The notes under the pieces: model-generated
What the model saw: the letters and a program-made list of their open reading frames with translations, nothing else
Told to the model about the DNA's origin: nothing
Databases searched by the model: none
Source of the DNA: Candidatus Methylomirabilota bacterium
Lineage (GTDB): Bacteria; Methylomirabilota; Methylomirabilia; Rokubacteriales; CSP1-6
Length of the DNA stretch: 36,549 nucleotides
Assembly (NCBI GenBank): GCA_035315345.1
Contig: DATFYA010000194.1
Coordinates: forward strand, 1-36,549
Direction of reading: 5' to 3'
Position numbers and translations under genes: made by a program
Shown: piece after piece, positions 8,744 to 15,871 of the stretch
Layout of the letters: each line of letters starts with the position of its first letter
Position numbering within the stretch: the first letter of the stretch is position 1

Positions 8744-9051
8744 GCGAGGACCGCTACGTGCGAGAGGTCGACGACGACGCGCTCCGTCGCGAGAAGGTCC
8801 GCGCGCGCGAGCTGCGTCAGACTTCGTGGTGGCGTCGGCGTATCGCGACCGGTCTCTGCCACTACTGCCGACGCGCGGTGGGCGCCAAGGCGTTGACCCT
8901 CGATCACGTCGTGCCGCTCGTGCGCGGCGGCCGCTCGATCCGCGCCAACATGGTGCCCGCGTGCAAGGACTGCAACACCCGGAAGCAATCGCTGCTCGCC
9001 TGGGAGTGGCAAGCCTACCTCGATCAGCTCGAGCCTCCCGCGGACCGCTAG
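8740..9051 (+). CDS. Small HNH endonuclease-family protein
   Basis: The 103-aa protein starts at GTG 8740, overlapping the ABC-F stop (GTGA). It has a complete HNH pattern: Cys40-x2-Cys43, the LDHVVPL core with Asp55-His56, Asn70 and Cys75-x2-Cys78 followed by Asn79, so it probably binds structural zinc and can cleave or nick nucleic acid. The first 35 residues are charged and rich in Arg. Stand-alone HNH proteins of this size are widespread and mostly uncharacterised. There is no restriction methylase, intron or phage gene nearby. Confidence 0.8.
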   Translation: MSEDRYVREVDDDALRREKVRARELRQTSWWRRRIATGLCHYCRRAVGAKALTLDHVVPLVRGGRSIRANMVPACKDCNTRKQSLLAWEWQAYLDQLEPPADR

Positions 9052-9080
9052 ATACACCGCTCCGTCTGAAATTCTCGGCA

Positions 9081-9109
9081 TTGACCGGTCGCGCGCTCCG
9101 GCGTGCAAT
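9081..9109 (+). promoter_or_regulatory. Putative sigma70-type promoter for the secreted HhH gene
   Basis: TTGACC (9081-9086), a 17-nt spacer and TGCAAT (9104-9109) give a leader of about 33 nt before ATG 9149, which has the SD gaggagga. Confidence 0.55.
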
Positions 9110-9148
9110 CGCGTCACCAATTTCATCTCGATCCGAGGAGGAGCAGAC

Positions 9149-9460
9149 ATGGTGACGCGTTGGCTGGGTGTGGTGGCGGTGGCGATCTGGTGCCTGACTG
9201 GCGGAGCCGCGATGGCCGAGGACAAGCCGGACAAGCCGACCAAGGTCAAGGTCGACGGCAAGGACGTGAAGGTCAACATCAACGAGGCGTCGAAGACCGA
9301 GCTCATGAAGCTCGCCGGCGTGGGCCCGGGAGGCGCGCAGAAGATCATCGAATATCGCGAAGCCCACGGGCCGTTCAAGAAGGCCCAGGAGCTCGAGAAA
9401 GTGGACGGAATCGGGAAGGGTGTTCTGGAGAAAAATGCGGGGCGGATCACGGTGAAGTGA
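9149..9460 (+). CDS. Secreted ComEA-like helix-hairpin-helix protein
   Basis: A 103-aa protein with a Sec signal peptide (cut probably after AMA, about residue 23), a charged Lys/Asp linker, and a ComEA-type double HhH from about residue 46 (VNINEASKTELMKLAGVG, then EKVDGIGKGVLEKN). Such domains bind DNA non-specifically; periplasmic ComEA pulls transforming DNA across the outer membrane. Here it is a short free periplasmic form like those of many Gram-negatives. The start is fixed by the strong SD gaggaggagcag. comF occurs 20 kb away, but no comEC or pilus genes are in view, so a role in competence is an inference. Confidence 0.82.
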   Translation: MVTRWLGVVAVAIWCLTGGAAMAEDKPDKPTKVKVDGKDVKVNINEASKTELMKLAGVGPGGAQKIIEYREAHGPFKKAQELEKVDGIGKGVLEKNAGRITVK

Positions 9461-9502
9461 AAATTGCTTTCCCGGTCGCTCGCGCTCATGTACGATGACC
9501 CC

Positions 9503-9668
9503 TAAAATCGGTCGGAGCTCACACAGGCTCCTTCGAGCGTTCCCTTCCGGTAATTCCGCCGGAAGCAGCGTGACCGAGCCTTGCGGCGGGAGTCGGCGTC
9601 CGCGGCAAGGTGAGTGGGTCCTGGGCCCTGAATGCGGGCCGCGCCGAGAAAGGGAGGTGATCCAGCCG
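9503..9668 (+). ncRNA. Candidate structured leader RNA upstream of the mini-ORF
   Basis: No gene fits here, but paired segments follow one another. TCGGTC (9508-9513) pairs with GACCGA (9572-9577) and encloses two hairpins: GGAGC/GCTCC (9514-9518 with 9527-9531) and CTTCCGG/CCGGAAG (9544-9550 with 9559-9565). Together these form a three-way junction. CCTTGC/GCAAGG (9579-9584 with 9605-9610) and GGCCC/GGGCC (9624-9628 with 9636-9640) come next. The chain ends at the extended SD-like sequence. It resembles a leader RNA or riboswitch-like element but matches no class I know. TACGAT at 9491-9496 could be its -10. GC-rich DNA folds easily, so the confidence is moderate. Confidence 0.35.
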
Positions 9669-9690
9669 ATGTGTACCCCTACGGTGATCT
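9649..9690 (+). other. Sequence complementary to the 16S rRNA 3' end (anti-SD and helix 45)
   Basis: GGAGGTGATCCAGCCG (9653-9668) is the exact complement of the common 16S rRNA 3' tail. After 7 bases, CCCCTACGGT (9676-9685) is the exact complement of the helix 45 5' strand, where real 16S has 6 intervening bases. AGAAA precedes it, as in the complement of pre-16S, with one extra G. On the minus strand it therefore reads like the last about 40 bases of 16S. Similarity stops on either side; there is no rRNA gene. Confidence 0.8.
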
Positions 9691-9710
9691 GTGAGGTGGT
9701 CGCCTCCTAA
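9669..9710 (+). CDS. Possible 13-aa mini-ORF behind an extended SD
   Basis: ATG 9669 to TAA 9710 encodes MCTPTVICEVVAS. The GGAGG core lies 11 nt upstream, and the complementarity to 16S RNA is far longer than any normal SD. The peptide has two cysteines and a hydrophobic core. It could be a leader peptide, a peptide precursor, or nothing more than the by-product of the 16S-complementary sequence, whose bases it shares. I know no family for it. Confidence 0.25.
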   Translation: MCTPTVICEVVAS

Positions 9711-9730
9711 GGCCCGGCTATAGTGGTTGC

Positions 9731-9845
9731 AGGTGGCCCTGGAGGATCCAGGAACCACCGGCCCCGACGGACCCGCTCTTCACCAGCGGGGCGGTTCGGC
9801 AGAGAAGAAATCGCGATGCCGCCGCAGCGTCCGTCGGGGCTTTTT
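9731..9845 (+). ncRNA. Candidate small RNA ending in a terminator
   Basis: TATAGT (9719-9724) could act as a -10, giving a start near 9731, though no good -35 is seen. The RNA would open with a bulged hairpin, GGTGG-CCTGG (9732-9742) pairing with CCAGG-CCACC (9748-9759). It would then form a junction closed by a perfect 12-bp stem (9761-9772 with 9829-9840) that holds CCGCT/AGCGG and GGCGG/CCGCC arms, ending in five Ts. It may instead be the 3' part of one longer RNA with the upstream element. No Rfam class is recognised. Confidence 0.4.
9761..9845 (+). terminator. Intrinsic terminator with a long closing stem, + strand
   Basis: GCCCCGACGGAC (9761-9772) pairs perfectly with GTCCGTCGGGGC (9829-9840), followed at once by TTTTT (9841-9845). 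The 56 bases between contain two further hairpins, so this is a terminator closing a branched structure rather than a simple one. Confidence 0.65.
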
Positions 9846-9862
9846 CTTGTCTGCGCGCTTGG

Positions 9863-9899
9863 AAAAAGTAACGGCCCGCCGGGCACCCCGGCGGGCCGT
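9863..9899 (-). terminator. Intrinsic terminator of the first csp gene
   Basis: A perfect 13-bp stem (9871-9883 with 9887-9899) has a 3-nt loop. On the minus strand it is followed by TAC and then five Ts (9867-9863). It lies 17 bases beyond the csp stop and converges with the + strand terminator ending at 9845. Confidence 0.85.
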
Positions 9900-9916
9900 C
9901 AAGTGGTCGGCGACGC

Positions 9917-10120
9917 CTACGCCGACTTCCGGACGTTGGAAGCCTGCAGGCCCTTCGGCCCCTTCGTTACCTCGAACTCGACCTTGTCGCCCTCGGCCAA
10001 GCTCTTGAAGCCCTGGGCCTGGATGGCGCTGTAGTGGACGAAGACATCCTCTCCGCCCTCGACCTGGATGAAACCGTAACCCTTTGCGTCGTTGAACCAC
10101 TTGACCGTGCCCTGTGCCAT
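9917..10120 (-). CDS. Cold-shock protein CspA family (copy 1)
   Basis: A 67-aa single cold-shock domain beginning [21 protein letters not shown]1 is KGYGFI (residues 13-18) and RNP2 is DVFVHYSAI. Such proteins bind single-stranded nucleic acid, melt RNA hairpins and can act as transcription antiterminators. The ATG at 10120 is preferred over an upstream in-frame codon because the family starts there and an SD (aaggag) is well placed. The gene has its own promoter and a leader of about 190 nt with a terminator-like hairpin, and differs from the neighbouring paralogue at about 10 positions. Confidence 0.95.
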   Translation of the reverse strand: MAQGTVKWFNDAKGYGFIQVEGGEDVFVHYSAIQAQGFKSLAEGDKVEFEVTKGPKGLQASNVRKSA

Positions 10121-10213
10121 ACGTCTGTTCCCTCTCTCCTTGGGCGGGGGTGGGCCGCCCTTTAAGCCCCGAGCCACCATGGCTGCTGGGGTTTCCCCCC
10201 GGAAGGGGAGAAC

Positions 10214-10252
10214 AAAAAAGGCGCCGTCGAGGACCGAAGCCCTCGCGACGCC
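10214..10252 (-). promoter_or_regulatory. Terminator-like hairpin inside the csp copy 1 leader
   Basis: On the minus strand GGCGTCGCGAGG (10252-10241) pairs, with one bulge and one G-U pair, with the arm at 10232-10220. Six Ts follow (10219-10214). It lies between the promoter and the csp start. Further hairpins follow before the SD (for example CCCC-TTCC-GGGG). It may be an attenuator. The rest of the leader holds no gene. Confidence 0.6.
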
Positions 10253-10320
10253 GCCATTCCCTGGGACCGAGGCTCGTTCACGTACCGGAACAGTGTTTCA
10301 GGGTGCCTGAAATCGCGCGC

Positions 10321-10350
10321 AGGTTAGCAAAGGTGTGAAACGAGTGTCAA
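10321..10350 (-). promoter_or_regulatory. Promoter of csp copy 1
   Basis: On the minus strand TTGACA (10350-10345), an 18-nt spacer and TAACCT (10326-10321). This gives a start near 10313 and a leader of about 190 nt. Confidence 0.6.
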
Positions 10351-10404
10351 GACCGATTGTATCGGTGGCGCGAAGGATCGGACCGCTACGGGTGGGGGAG
10401 CGGA

Positions 10405-10430
10405 CCGGGCCCCGGCTAGCCGGGGCCCGG
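10405..10430. repeat. Perfect 26-bp GC palindrome after csp copy 2
   Basis: The 26 bases are their own reverse complement, centred on GCTAGC. It starts about 13 nt beyond the csp copy 2 stop and has no T-tract on either side. It is most likely a 3'-end stabilising or Rho-independent-like hairpin for that transcript. Confidence 0.6.
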
Positions 10431-10442
10431 CGCCTCTCAGTG

Positions 10443-10643
10443 CTAGACCTTGCGGACGTTCGAGGCCTGCAGGCCCTTGGGACCCCGGGTTACCTCGAAC
10501 TCGACTCGATCGCCCTCGGCCAGGCTCTTGAAGCCCTGGGCCTGAATGGCGCTGAAATGCACGAACACGTCCTCGCCATCCTCCTGTGAGATGAAACCAT
10601 ACCCCTTCGCATCGTTGAACCACTTCACGTTACCCTGAGCCAT
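10443..10643 (-). CDS. Cold-shock protein CspA family (copy 2)
   Basis: A 66-aa cold-shock domain protein, [18 protein letters not shown], with RNP1 KGYGFI and RNP2 DVFVHFSAI. It is a close paralogue of copy 1, transcribed in the same direction 322 nt upstream of it, so the pair arose by tandem duplication including the leader. It would bind single-stranded RNA or DNA and unwind secondary structure. SD agaggt lies 8 nt before ATG 10643. It has its own TTGACA promoter and a leader of about 165 nt containing a terminator-like hairpin, described separately. Confidence 0.95.
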   Translation of the reverse strand: MAQGNVKWFNDAKGYGFISQEDGEDVFVHFSAIQAQGFKSLAEGDRVEFEVTRGPKGLQASNVRKV

Positions 10644-10727
10644 CTACTGACCTCTTTCCGTGAGGCGCCGAGCGCCTCGGTGATTCCCCGTCACCATGAC
10701 GGGGGTGTCCTCCTGAAGCGGAGGACA

Positions 10728-10765
10728 AACAAAAACGCCGCGGGACTTGAGGTCCTCGCGGCGTT
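10728..10765 (-). promoter_or_regulatory. Terminator-like hairpin inside the csp copy 2 leader
   Basis: On the minus strand a 9-bp perfect stem AACGCCGCG/CGCGGCGTT (10765-10757 with 10742-10734), extended by four more pairs past a bulge, has loop CTCAA and runs into TTTTTGTTTG. It is followed by GTCCTCC/GGAGGAC, CCCCGTCA/TGACGGGG and GAGGCG/CGCCTC hairpins before the SD. The order of elements matches the copy 1 leader. Confidence 0.65.
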
Positions 10766-10817
10766 GGCTTCGAACGCAATGTACCCGTCTACCGAGTGAA
10801 CCTACAACCTGGACCGG

Positions 10818-10846
10818 AGCTTAGCGGAAGCTCGGCCGGGTGTCAA
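10818..10846 (-). promoter_or_regulatory. Promoter of csp copy 2
   Basis: On the minus strand TTGACA (10846-10841), a 17-nt spacer and TAAGCT (10823-10818). Same form as the copy 1 promoter; predicted start near 10811. Confidence 0.65.
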
Positions 10847-10888
10847 GGATATCTCGATCGGCCCCGCGATCGCCCGGGGGCGACGGAC

Positions 10889-10894
10889 TATACT
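10889..10894 (+). promoter_or_regulatory. -10 box placing the ppa start codon at the transcript 5' end
   Basis: TATACT lies 7 nt before GTG 10902. There is no SD and no good -35, so the mRNA is probably leaderless. Confidence 0.45.
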
Positions 10895-10901
10895 TGCTTC
10901 C

Positions 10902-11462
10902 GTGAATCCGTGGCACGACGTCGAACTCGGTGACGCCATCGAGCAGCACTTCCGCTGCGTGATCGAGATCCCGAAAGGCTCCAAGGTCAAGTACGAGCTC
11001 GACAAGCGGACTGGATTGCTCTGGCTGGATCGCGTCCTCCACTCGGCGGTGCACTATCCGGCCAACTACGGGTTCCTGCCGCGGACCTATTGCGGGGACG
11101 GCGACCCGCTCGACGTGCTCGTACTCGGCCAGGAGCCGGTCGTCCCGCTCTGCATCCTACGCGCCCGCGCCATCGGCGTCCTCACCATGAGTGACGACAA
11201 GGGATCCGACGACAAGATCATCGCTGTGCACGTCGACGATCCCGAGTACGCGCACTACCGGGATTCCGGGGAGCTGCCCCCGCATCGGCTCAAAGAGATC
11301 CAGCGATTCTTCCTCGACTACAAGGTGCTGGAGAACAAGGCGGTCGACGTCGAGGACATGCGGGGACGTCCCGACGCCGAGCGGGTGATCCGTGACGCGA
11401 TGCGACTGTACCAACGCGAGGTCTTGCCGGGTCTCTCGGCCTCTCGGACCAGCCCGTCCTAA
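10902..11462 (+). CDS. ppa: Inorganic pyrophosphatase, family I
   Basis: A 186-aa cytoplasmic enzyme that hydrolyses pyrophosphate to two phosphates and so drives biosynthetic reactions. Family I signatures are clear: [11 protein letters not shown] near the N-terminus, YPANYGFLP, and the metal-binding [11 protein letters not shown], then [11 protein letters not shown]. Length matches the usual 170-190 aa. The GTG start lies 7 nt after a -10-like TATACT with no SD, which suggests a leaderless message. It is divergent from csp copy 2, so the region 10811-10895 carries both promoters. Confidence 0.95.
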   Translation: MNPWHDVELGDAIEQHFRCVIEIPKGSKVKYELDKRTGLLWLDRVLHSAVHYPANYGFLPRTYCGDGDPLDVLVLGQEPVVPLCILRARAIGVLTMSDDKGSDDKIIAVHVDDPEYAHYRDSGELPPHRLKEIQRFFLDYKVLENKAVDVEDMRGRPDAERVIRDAMRLYQREVLPGLSASRTSPS

Positions 11463-12680
<1,218 letters not shown>

Positions 12681-12735
12681 ACGCCGGCCCCGGGCCGGAT
12701 TTCCAGCGCCGATCAGCCGTTGAGGTGACGGAGCG

Positions 12736-13575
12736 GTGAGATTTCGCAGATACGGGATCCTGCTCGCGGTGCTGCTCGTGTCCCTACTGTTGCTCACCGT
12801 GCAGACGCGCGGGGGCGGCACCGGCCGGGCCGGAGAGCTGGTGGCGATCGCGGTCACTCCCGTTCAGAGCCTGCTGGTTCGCATCCATCGAGGGGCGCTC
12901 GGCTTCTGGGCCAACTACATCGACTGGAAGGCGGCCCGGCGCGAGAACACCGTTCTCCGGGGCGAGAACGAGCAACTGCGCGTGATGTCGCTCCAGGCCG
13001 GCGAGACGCGCGAGGAGAACGCCCGGCTCCGACGGCTGCTCGCGCTGAAGAGTCGCCTGCCGCTTGCCACCCTCGCCGGCGAGGTCATCGGCCGCGAGGC
13101 GGGCGGCTGGGTTCGCTCGCTGACCGTGAACCGCGGTCGCGGGGACGGTATCGCGCAGCAGACCCCGGTGATCGTGCCCGACGGCCTGGTCGGTCGCGTG
13201 GTGCAGGTGCATCGGGGTGCCGCGGTCATCCAGCTGCTCAACGACCCCGCCTCCACGGTCGGCGCGGTGGTGCTGCGCACCCGCACCGCCGGGCTCGTGG
13301 AAGGTGACGCAGGCGGCACGGTGCGCTTCAAATTCATGGCCCGCGACGGGTCGAGCGTCGCGCCGGGCGATCTGGTGGTGACCTCGGGGCTCGGAACCTT
13401 GTTCCCCAAGGGCCTGCCGGTCGGACGCGTGGTGAAGATCGAGGACAAGGGATCAGCGCTCTTCCACTTCGCGGTGCTGGCGCCGGCGGTGGACTTCTCG
13501 CGCGTCGAGGAGGTCCTCCTCCTGACCGGCCAGACGCCGCAGGATCTCGCCGCGCTCTTTCCGACGGACGGATGA
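12736..13575 (+). CDS. mreC: Rod shape-determining protein MreC
   Basis: A 279-aa bitopic protein: one N-terminal membrane helix (about 7-23), a coiled coil (about 60-100, ENTVLRGENEQLRVM and so on) and two periplasmic beta-barrel domains with VNRGRGDGI and VIVPDGLVGRVV blocks typical of MreC. It links MreB to PBP2 and activates wall synthesis. The GTG start has SD gaggtg 8 nt upstream. Its last bases overlap the mreD start (ATGA). Confidence 0.95.
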   Translation: MRFRRYGILLAVLLVSLLLLTVQTRGGGTGRAGELVAIAVTPVQSLLVRIHRGALGFWANYIDWKAARRENTVLRGENEQLRVMSLQAGETREENARLRRLLALKSRLPLATLAGEVIGREAGGWVRSLTVNRGRGDGIAQQTPVIVPDGLVGRVVQVHRGAAVIQLLNDPASTVGAVVLRTRTAGLVEGDAGGTVRFKFMARDGSSVAPGDLVVTSGLGTLFPKGLPVGRVVKIEDKGSALFHFAVLAPAVDFSRVEEVLLLTGQTPQDLAALFPTDG

Positions 13576-14072
13576 GCATGGTACGTCTGCTCTTGCTGCT
13601 CGTGACGATCGGCGGCGGGGTCTTGCAGTCGACGGTGGTCGCGGTGGCCGGCCTCGGAGGGATCACGCCCGACGTGCCGCTGATCCTGACCGTGCTGATC
13701 GCCCTCCGCTATGGCCCGGAGTCGGGATGTCTGGCTGGCTTCGTGGCCGGCCTCATGCAGGATGCGACCGGGGGCGGGCTCGTGGGCGTGCAGGCGCTGA
13801 CCAAGGGAATGGCCGGCTTCGGCATGGGCCTGCTCGTGGGCCGGTTCTGGGTCAGCAATCCGCTCGTGCAGGTGCCCGGGCTCGTGCTGCTCAGCGTGGT
13901 GGAAGGCGTCGGGCGGTTCCTGCTCCTGCAGATGTTCCACTATCCGGCGGCCTTCGGCGACCTGATGCTCCACGTGATCCTGCCCCAGGCCCTGTTCAAC
14001 GGCTTCATCGGCACGCTGTGCATCCTCGCCGAGGCCGGTGTCGAATTGATGCGGAGACGCTCGTGGAGCTGA
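13572..14072 (+). CDS. mreD: Rod shape-determining protein MreD
   Basis: A 166-aa integral membrane protein with about five hydrophobic segments. The PDVPLILTVLIALRYGPESG stretch and GFVAGLMQDATGG are characteristic of MreD. It belongs to the elongasome with MreC and RodA. It starts by ATGA overlap with mreC; a second ATG two codons later is possible. Its end overlaps the PBP2 start by 10 nt. Confidence 0.93.
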   Translation: MSMVRLLLLLVTIGGGVLQSTVVAVAGLGGITPDVPLILTVLIALRYGPESGCLAGFVAGLMQDATGGGLVGVQALTKGMAGFGMGLLVGRFWVSNPLVQVPGLVLLSVVEGVGRFLLLQMFHYPAAFGDLMLHVILPQALFNGFIGTLCILAEAGVELMRRRSWS

Positions 14073-15871
14073 AGTCGGTGCCGCCCAATCGGCGCGAGGC
14101 GTGGGGCCGCCGGATCCTGGCCCTGGCCATCGTCTGCTCCCTGGGGTTCCTCGCCCTGATGGGCCAGCTCTGGTACCTCCAGGTGCTGGAGGGCGGACGG
14201 ATGCACGAGCTGTCGGAGAAGAACCGGATCCGGATCCGCCCGGTGGCCGCTCCGCGCGGCATCCTGTTCGACCGCAACGGGCTCGCCCTCGTGGACAACC
14301 GACCGGCCTTCACCCTGTCGGTGATCCCCCGAGAGCTCGAGGACCGCGACTCGGTCGTAGCCCGGCTCTCCGTGTTGCTGAAGATCCCGGCGGGCGAGCT
14401 GATGGATGCGCTCGAGCGCGTGGCGCCGGACTCGATCCGTCCGGTGCGGGTCCGACGCGGGCTGACCCTGGAGGACGTCACCAAGGTCGAGGAGCGCAAG
14501 CTCGAGCTGCCCGGCGTCATCGTGGAAGTCGAGCCCCAGCGGACGTATCCCACCAGCACCTTCGCGGCGCACCTGCTCGGATACGTCCGCGAGGTGAGCG
14601 ACGAGCAGATGAAACAGGGCCGCTACCGTCGCGGGGACATGATCGGACAGTCCGGGCTGGAGCGGCTCCTGGACGAGTACCTGCGCGGTCGGGACGGGGG
14701 AGAGCGCATCGAGGTCGACGCGTACGGCCGGCCGGTCCAGGTGATGCGCCGCGAGGAACCGGACCCGGGCGCCCAGGTCATCACCACGATCGACCGGCGG
14801 ATCCAGGAAGCGGCCGAGCAGGCGATGGCGGGCAAGGCGGGCTCGGTGATCGTGATGGACCCGCGGAACGGTGACGTGCTCGCCATGACGTCGAGCCCGG
14901 CGTTTCCGCTCGATCGCCTCACCGGAAACGTGGAGCGGGACGAGTGGTTGCGGCTGGTGCGCGATCCGATGACTCCGCTCATGAACCGGGCGCTGCAGGG
15001 CCAGTACCCGCCGGCCTCGGTATTCAAGATCATCGTGGCCGCGGCCGGGCTCCAGGAAGGATCGCTCACCCCGATGGACCGTATCTACTGTAACGGCGAG
15101 TTCAACCTCGGCAACTGGACCTTCAAGGACTGGAAGCCGGGCGGGCACGGCCACCTCGACATGAATGGCGCCATCGCGCAGTCGTGCGACATCTTCTTCT
15201 ACCAGGCCGGGCTCAAGGTGGGCGGCGAGACCATGGCCCGCTATGCCCACGCCTTCGGTCTCGGGGCGCCCACCGGCATCGATCTCGGAGGCGAGCGCTT
15301 CGGCCTCGTGCCGTTCACGCCGAGCCAGCGGGCCCGCCTCAAGCGCCCGTGGCAGGCTGGCGATACCGTGAACATGTCGATCGGGCAGGGTCAGTTGCTG
15401 GTGACGCCGCTGCAGATCGCGCGCATGATGGCGGCCGTCGCCAACGGAGGTATCCTCTGGAAGCCGCGGCTCGTCCAGCGGGTGGAGCGGGCGGATGGCA
15501 GCCTCGCCTACAGCGCGTCCAGCAAGATGACGGAGCGCGTGGAGCTGTCGCCGGTGGTGTGGGCGTTCCTGCGCCATGCGCTGGCCGCGGTCGTCAAGGA
15601 CGGCACCGGCGCGCTGGCCCGCGTGCCCGGCGTGGACATCGCGGGGAAGACCGGTACCGCCCAGACCATCGCCAAGAGTGACTCGTCCAAGGGGCAGGAC
15701 CACGCGTGGTTCGCCTCGTTCGCGCCCGCCGCGGATCCGCAGTACGTCGTGGTGGTTCTGGTCGAGCGGGGCGGCAAGGGTGGACAGGTGGCCGCTCCGA
15801 TCGCCCGCCAGATCTACGAAGCGATCTTCCTCCAGAAGGTTGCCCAGGTGACGTTCGGCGAGTCCGGTTGA
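14063..15871 (+). CDS. mrdA: Penicillin-binding protein 2 (peptidoglycan transpeptidase)
   Basis: A 602-aa class B PBP that cross-links peptidoglycan during elongation together with RodA. It has a short cytoplasmic tail, one membrane helix (about 17-36), a PBP dimerisation domain, and a transpeptidase domain with Ser319-Val-Phe-Lys322 as SxxK, Ser374-Cys-Asp376 in the SxN position and Lys529-Thr-Gly531. SCD in place of SxN is in line with the SAD of E. coli PBP2. GTG 14063 is chosen because it has GGAG about 8 nt upstream and yields the normal length. It overlaps mreD and shares its last base with rodA (TGATG). Confidence 0.95.
   Translation: MELKSVPPNRREAWGRRILALAIVCSLGFLALMGQLWYLQVLEGGRMHELSEKNRIRIRPVAAPRGILFDRNGLALVDNRPAFTLSVIPRELEDRDSVVARLSVLLKIPAGELMDALERVAPDSIRPVRVRRGLTLEDVTKVEERKLELPGVIVEVEPQRTYPTSTFAAHLLGYVREVSDEQMKQGRYRRGDMIGQSGLERLLDEYLRGRDGGERIEVDAYGRPVQVMRREEPDPGAQVITTIDRRIQEAAEQAMAGKAGSVIVMDPRNGDVLAMTSSPAFPLDRLTGNVERDEWLRLVRDPMTPLMNRALQGQYPPASVFKIIVAAAGLQEGSLTPMDRIYCNGEFNLGNWTFKDWKPGGHGHLDMNGAIAQSCDIFFYQAGLKVGGETMARYAHAFGLGAPTGIDLGGERFGLVPFTPSQRARLKRPWQAGDTVNMSIGQGQLLVTPLQIARMMAAVANGGILWKPRLVQRVERADGSLAYSASSKMTERVELSPVVWAFLRHALAAVVKDGTGALARVPGVDIAGKTGTAQTIAKSDSSKGQDHAWFASFAPAADPQYVVVVLVERGGKGGQVAAPIARQIYEAIFLQKVAQVTFGESG

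Noticed and set aside
9649-9690. A 16S rRNA gene end on the minus strand
   Set aside because: Only about 40 bases are similar, helix 45 cannot form properly and nothing rRNA-like lies upstream on that strand, so it is not an rRNA gene.
13940-15703. 587-codon minus-strand frame across PBP2
   Set aside because: Antisense to a gene with all catalytic motifs; His/Arg-rich product without any family features.
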